The position numbers were made by a program, and so were the translations under genes. Below are positions 23,483 through 26,530 of a stretch of 26,530 nt of DNA, one piece after another; the first letter of the stretch is position 1; every line of letters starts with the position of its first letter. The notes under the pieces were generated by a model. That model ran no database searches, had not been told where the DNA came from, and was given only the letters and a program-made list of their open reading frames with translations. Source of the DNA: Rikenellaceae bacterium (lineage in GTDB: Bacteria > Bacteroidota > Bacteroidia > Bacteroidales > UBA932); the NCBI GenBank assembly GCA_900769735.1, contig CAAGHY010000116.1:1-26530 (forward strand). The letters run 5' to 3'.

Positions 23483-24826
23483 ATGGCACAGAGAGACAGT
23501 TTTGGCAGCGGATTCGGCGCTTTGGTGGCTATGGCCGGTTCTGCGGTGGGTTTGGGAAATCTGTGGAGATTCCCTTATTTGGTAGGAACAAACGGAGGTG
23601 CAGCCTTCATTTTCATATATCTGGCGTTTGTATTCCTGTTGGCGCTCCCAATAATGTATTCAGAGTTCATCATTGGCAGAAGAAGCCAGGCAAACGTGTT
23701 TGGAGCATATAAAGTGCTTGCTCCCGGTACAAAATGGTGTGCATCCGGTTTGGTATATGTGTTGGGTTCATTGTTCATCATATCTTTCTATTGTGTGGTA
23801 GGAGGATGGACAATAAACTATTTGTGGAAAGCCCTTACTTTCAAGTTCACTACAACTGATACGGCATTGCTTGACGGAATGTTTGCCCAGACAGTTGCTT
23901 CAAGTACAGAGCCTCTGATGTTTATGCTCATTTTCCTTGTAGCAACGGCCTTTATAGTAATGGCCGGCATTAAGGATGGCATTGAGAGATATACCAAGGT
24001 AATGATGCCTATGTTGTTTGTGATTGTAGTGATTGTGGCAATCCGTTCCGTAACACTTCCCGGTGCATCACAAGGTTTTGAGTTCCTTTTCAAGCCCGAT
24101 TTCTCCAAAGTAACATCCAAAACATTGATTGATGCCCTTGGCCAGGCATTCTTCTCTTTGAGCATTGGTTGCGGTACCGTTATGACATACGGTTCATACG
24201 TCAAGAAAAAAGAGAAAATCATTGGCCTTTCTGCTGAGACTGCAATTACAGATACAATGTTTGCAATAATTGCCGGCCTGGCAATTATGCCTGCAGTATT
24301 TGCATTCGGCATTTCTCCAGCTGAGGGTCCGGGTCTTGTATTTGTAACATTGCCTTATATTTTTGCCCAGATACCTTTTGGTGCATTCCTTGCTATACTG
24401 TTCTTCTTTATGCTGTTCATTGCAGCCCTTACCTCTTCAATTTCACAGCTGGAGGTAATTGTATCTTACCTTAAGGAGGAATTCAAGATAAGCAGGAAAC
24501 TTGCAATCCTTCTTTCAACAGCGGTAATTGTTACATTTGGTGTATTGTGTTCGCTTTCTCAGGGAACCTTGGCAGATGTGAAGATCTTTGGATTGAACTT
24601 CTTTGATTTCTTTGACAAGACCTCTGCCAATATCCTGTTGCCTTTGGGCGGATTCCTTGCAGTTATCTTTGTAGGGTGGAAGATGAAGAAGCCTGAGGTT
24701 ACAGACGAGCTTACAAGCGGTGGGTTGCATAAACTTAATCCGCTGTTCCTTAACTTTGTGTATTACTCAATAAAATATCTTGCACCAGTAGTGGTGGCAA
24801 TAGTATTGTTAAGCGGATTAATTTAA
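23483..24826 (+). CDS. NSS-family sodium-dependent transporter, copy 2 (tandem paralogue)
   Basis: It has 447 residues, exactly as long as copy 1, and more than half of the residues look identical by eye, so the pair arose by tandem duplication. TM1 motif and Tyr108 equivalent are kept. The substrate-lining positions differ: TM6 reads FFSLSIGCG (Cys where LeuT has Phe259) and TM8 reads LTSSISQLE (Gln where LeuT has Ile359). The pocket is therefore probably larger and more polar, suggesting a different substrate from copy 1. The next gene begins five bases after its stop. Since both genes are intact and not nearly identical at DNA level, the duplication looks old and both copies maintained. 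Confidence 0.9.
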   Translation: MAQRDSFGSGFGALVAMAGSAVGLGNLWRFPYLVGTNGGAAFIFIYLAFVFLLALPIMYSEFIIGRRSQANVFGAYKVLAPGTKWCASGLVYVLGSLFIISFYCVVGGWTINYLWKALTFKFTTTDTALLDGMFAQTVASSTEPLMFMLIFLVATAFIVMAGIKDGIERYTKVMMPMLFVIVVIVAIRSVTLPGASQGFEFLFKPDFSKVTSKTLIDALGQAFFSLSIGCGTVMTYGSYVKKKEKIIGLSAETAITDTMFAIIAGLAIMPAVFAFGISPAEGPGLVFVTLPYIFAQIPFGAFLAILFFFMLFIAALTSSISQLEVIVSYLKEEFKISRKLAILLSTAVIVTFGVLCSLSQGTLADVKIFGLNFFDFFDKTSANILLPLGGFLAVIFVGWKMKKPEVTDELTSGGLHKLNPLFLNFVYYSIKYLAPVVVAIVLLSGLI

Positions 24827-24831
24827 GAATA

Positions 24832-26199
24832 ATGAAAATCAGAGGATCATTTGTATTAGGTGTGGCAACAGCCATGATGATGCTTGCAGGTGCTTCCCAG
24901 CAGGGATATGCACAGCGTAAAGCCAAAAAGGCAGCCCAGCAGCAGGAGCAGGTGGAAACTGTAACCAACTGCTACGGTTATTACAAGGATGTATTTATGG
25001 ACAGCGGAATCAACGTAAACTCGTTGAAGGATCTGCCTGCTGCCCGTTTCATTGGAGCATCTTGGGAGGCATTCATATCTGCCCCACACTCCCCAATGGA
25101 ACTTACCCTAAGGGATACCCTTTTGCAGAGGGAGATGATTTGCGGCAGTGAGATGGATGAGAATGGAATTCTTCTTTATCCCGACGGCGAACCCCGTTTC
25201 AGGGTTATCTATATGAACGGAGGAAAGGCAACAGCACACGGAAGATCATTGACCCCTGCAGGACGCAGCAATATGCAGAAATTCCTAAAAAATGGAGGAT
25301 CATATGTAGGAACCTGTGCCGGAGCATACATATCATCAATGGGTACAAAAGCCAGAGGTGAGGAGGCAAAAATGAATGACCAGTACCTTCATATATGGCC
25401 AGGAGTGGTAAGGGGTACAGCACTGTTGAAAAACCATACTGCAATGTCTGTAGAGTCAGGCAGCCCGCTACTTGAATATTACCAGTTTGGAGGGGATATG
25501 AGAGTGGACAGCCTGCGTCACAACGGAGGATGCTTTGCATATTACGGTGAGGGACAGATTATTCCCGATGGTACAGAGATTCTTATGCGTTATATCTACG
25601 ATACAGTTTCTGTAAACAGCAAATCCCAGATACATAATGAGGTTGCAAGTTGGGCGTGGAAAGAGAACAAATTGTCGGGAAGAGTAGTGGTAACAGGTTC
25701 TCACCCTGAGGATGTGGTTGCAGGTGAGAGACTGGAGTATATGGCTTCAATGTTGCTTTATGCAATGGACGGTAACGGCAATGCTACAGTAAAAGGAGAG
25801 CTTGTGCCTGGCCAGGTGCGTCAGATGAACAAATCTGCAAAAGACAATGATCCTGCATTTACAGCAGTTGGTGACCGACAGTACCATCATTTTACCGTAG
25901 AGGTTCCTGCAGGTTGCAAGAAGGCGGAGATAGTGCTTGAGGGCAAAGGGGATTTTGACCTTACCCTTCTGGCAAATTGCGGAGATTTTGCATTCCACAA
26001 GAGTGCGGATGCCATGAACCTTTCAAGAGGTGCATCCAAAAAGCTTGTGCTTGACAACCCTGCACCTGGAAAATGGTATGTTTCAGTTTTCTGTGAAACT
26101 ACAGTAGATTCCAGAATGGGCAAATATGGTACAGAGTACTATGGCCGTACAGATGTACTTAACGGAGTTCCATACTCTTTGAAAGTTGAGTTGAAATAA
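24832..26199 (+). CDS. Exported class I glutamine-amidotransferase-like (BPL_N/DJ-1 fold) protein with C-terminal PPC domain
   Basis: The 455-residue protein has a signal peptide (about 1-27, ending GYA), followed by a Lys/Gln-rich linker. Residues about 50-320 form a class I amidotransferase-like fold: YMNGG (127-131) as oxyanion region, nucleophile elbow GTCAGAY with Cys162, and GSHPE with His291 and Glu293 completing a probable triad. This layout matches the BPL_N family. Residues about 360-455 form a PPC-type beta-sandwich (HHFTVEVPAG, DFDLTLLANCGDF, GKWYVSVF, YSLKVEL), common at the C-termini of secreted bacterial peptidases. No ammonia-accepting partner domain is present, so it is more likely an amidase or peptidase in the periplasm. 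The substrate is unknown. Confidence 0.75.
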   Translation: MKIRGSFVLGVATAMMMLAGASQQGYAQRKAKKAAQQQEQVETVTNCYGYYKDVFMDSGINVNSLKDLPAARFIGASWEAFISAPHSPMELTLRDTLLQREMICGSEMDENGILLYPDGEPRFRVIYMNGGKATAHGRSLTPAGRSNMQKFLKNGGSYVGTCAGAYISSMGTKARGEEAKMNDQYLHIWPGVVRGTALLKNHTAMSVESGSPLLEYYQFGGDMRVDSLRHNGGCFAYYGEGQIIPDGTEILMRYIYDTVSVNSKSQIHNEVASWAWKENKLSGRVVVTGSHPEDVVAGERLEYMASMLLYAMDGNGNATVKGELVPGQVRQMNKSAKDNDPAFTAVGDRQYHHFTVEVPAGCKKAEIVLEGKGDFDLTLLANCGDFAFHKSADAMNLSRGASKKLVLDNPAPGKWYVSVFCETTVDSRMGKYGTEYYGRTDVLNGVPYSLKVELK

Positions 26200-26217
26200 A
26201 AATAACCTATAATACTT

Positions 26218-26530
26218 ATGAAAAAACTGTTTATTCTAGCAGCTGCTGTGGCATCTTTGTTTGCCTGCACATCAAAACAGCAGCAGTTCAATGAGGAGGT
26301 TGCAGCCATTATGGAGCGCAACAACAATGTGGGTCTTGCACTTGTAGCCGTTAACAACGGTGAGGTGGTATTGAACGAGAGATACGGATTCAAGGATTTG
26401 GAGGCTCAGACTCCAATGGAGAAAGATGATATTTTCCGTATTGCTTCAATCTCAAAATCATTTACAGCAACTGCAATCATGCAGCTTGTTGAGCAGGGCA
26501 AACTTGACCTTCAGCAGGATGTTTCGGAGC
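26218..26530 (+). CDS. Serine hydrolase lipoprotein, class C beta-lactamase/D-aminopeptidase fold (5' part; cut by window edge)
   Basis: I translated 104 codons from ATG 26218 to the right edge without a stop. The N-terminus has a lipoprotein signal ending SLFAC (Cys17), and the next residues are Thr/Ser/Lys/Gln. The family's SxxK catalytic motif is S77-I78-S79-K80, in the usual IASISKSFTATAIMQLVEQGKLDL context. Such proteins include class C beta-lactamases, D-Ala carboxypeptidases, D-aminopeptidases and esterases. The YxN and KTG-type motifs lie beyond the edge, so the activity cannot be chosen. It starts 18 bases after the amidotransferase-like gene and probably belongs to the same operon. 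Confidence 0.85.
   Translation, partial: MKKLFILAAAVASLFACTSKQQQFNEEVAAIMERNNNVGLALVAVNNGEVVLNERYGFKDLEAQTPMEKDDIFRIASISKSFTATAIMQLVEQGKLDLQQDVSE

Noticed and set aside
23818..24312. 164-codon open frame on the minus strand within the second NSS transporter
   Set aside because: A similar antisense frame occurs at the same place in copy 1 (22568-22828), as expected from shared coding constraint, and it shows no domain.

Overview
The window reads as chromosomal DNA of a Bacteroidota (order Bacteroidales) bacterium with moderately low G+C. The grounds are: start codons mostly without Shine-Dalgarno sequences; several upstream regions with the phylum's TAnnTTTG -7 promoter element; a B-type succinate dehydrogenase/fumarate reductase flavoprotein; secreted GH20 and C45 proteins; and a gene run coaX - outer-membrane porin - TPR protein - lptC - CorC-like protein - PpiD-like foldase that I recognise as typical of this group. 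No phage, insertion sequence, CRISPR array, rRNA or tRNA gene was seen. I cannot name the genus.

Left region (1-4860): the 5' part of sdhA/frdA runs leftward off the edge. Divergent from it is a tightly coupled trio: a secreted beta-N-acetylhexosaminidase (GH20), a DUF5672 glycosyltransferase-like protein and a WaaP/InaA-type sugar kinase. The trio ends at a bidirectional terminator shared with the facing C45 gene. Region 4870-7112: a leftward pair, ruvB followed by an exported C45 Ntn-hydrolase.

Region 7113-7529: the only long non-coding stretch. It is very A+T-rich, holds a cluster of DnaA-box-like 9-mers next to an almost pure A/T segment, and separates divergent ruvB and mfd. It is a candidate replication origin. 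Both flanking genes have TAnnTTTG boxes almost touching their start codons.

Region 7530-18398: mfd, then an envelope-biogenesis run (coaX, FadL-like porin, TPR protein, LptC, CorC/CNNM protein, PpiD/SurA-like foldase). Internal promoters lie inside the mfd tail and in the gap before the foldase gene. A double hairpin separates the foldase gene from the convergent ychF.

Region 19643-26530: ychF and an endonuclease/exonuclease/phosphatase-family gene diverge. They are followed by thyA and folA (dTMP and folate cycle), two tandem NSS-family sodium symporters, an exported class I glutamine-amidotransferase-like protein with a C-terminal PPC domain, and the start of a serine hydrolase lipoprotein (class C beta-lactamase fold). 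The last four genes are nearly contiguous. They could form an uncharacterised scavenging module in which envelope hydrolases release small amino compounds and the two symporters import them.
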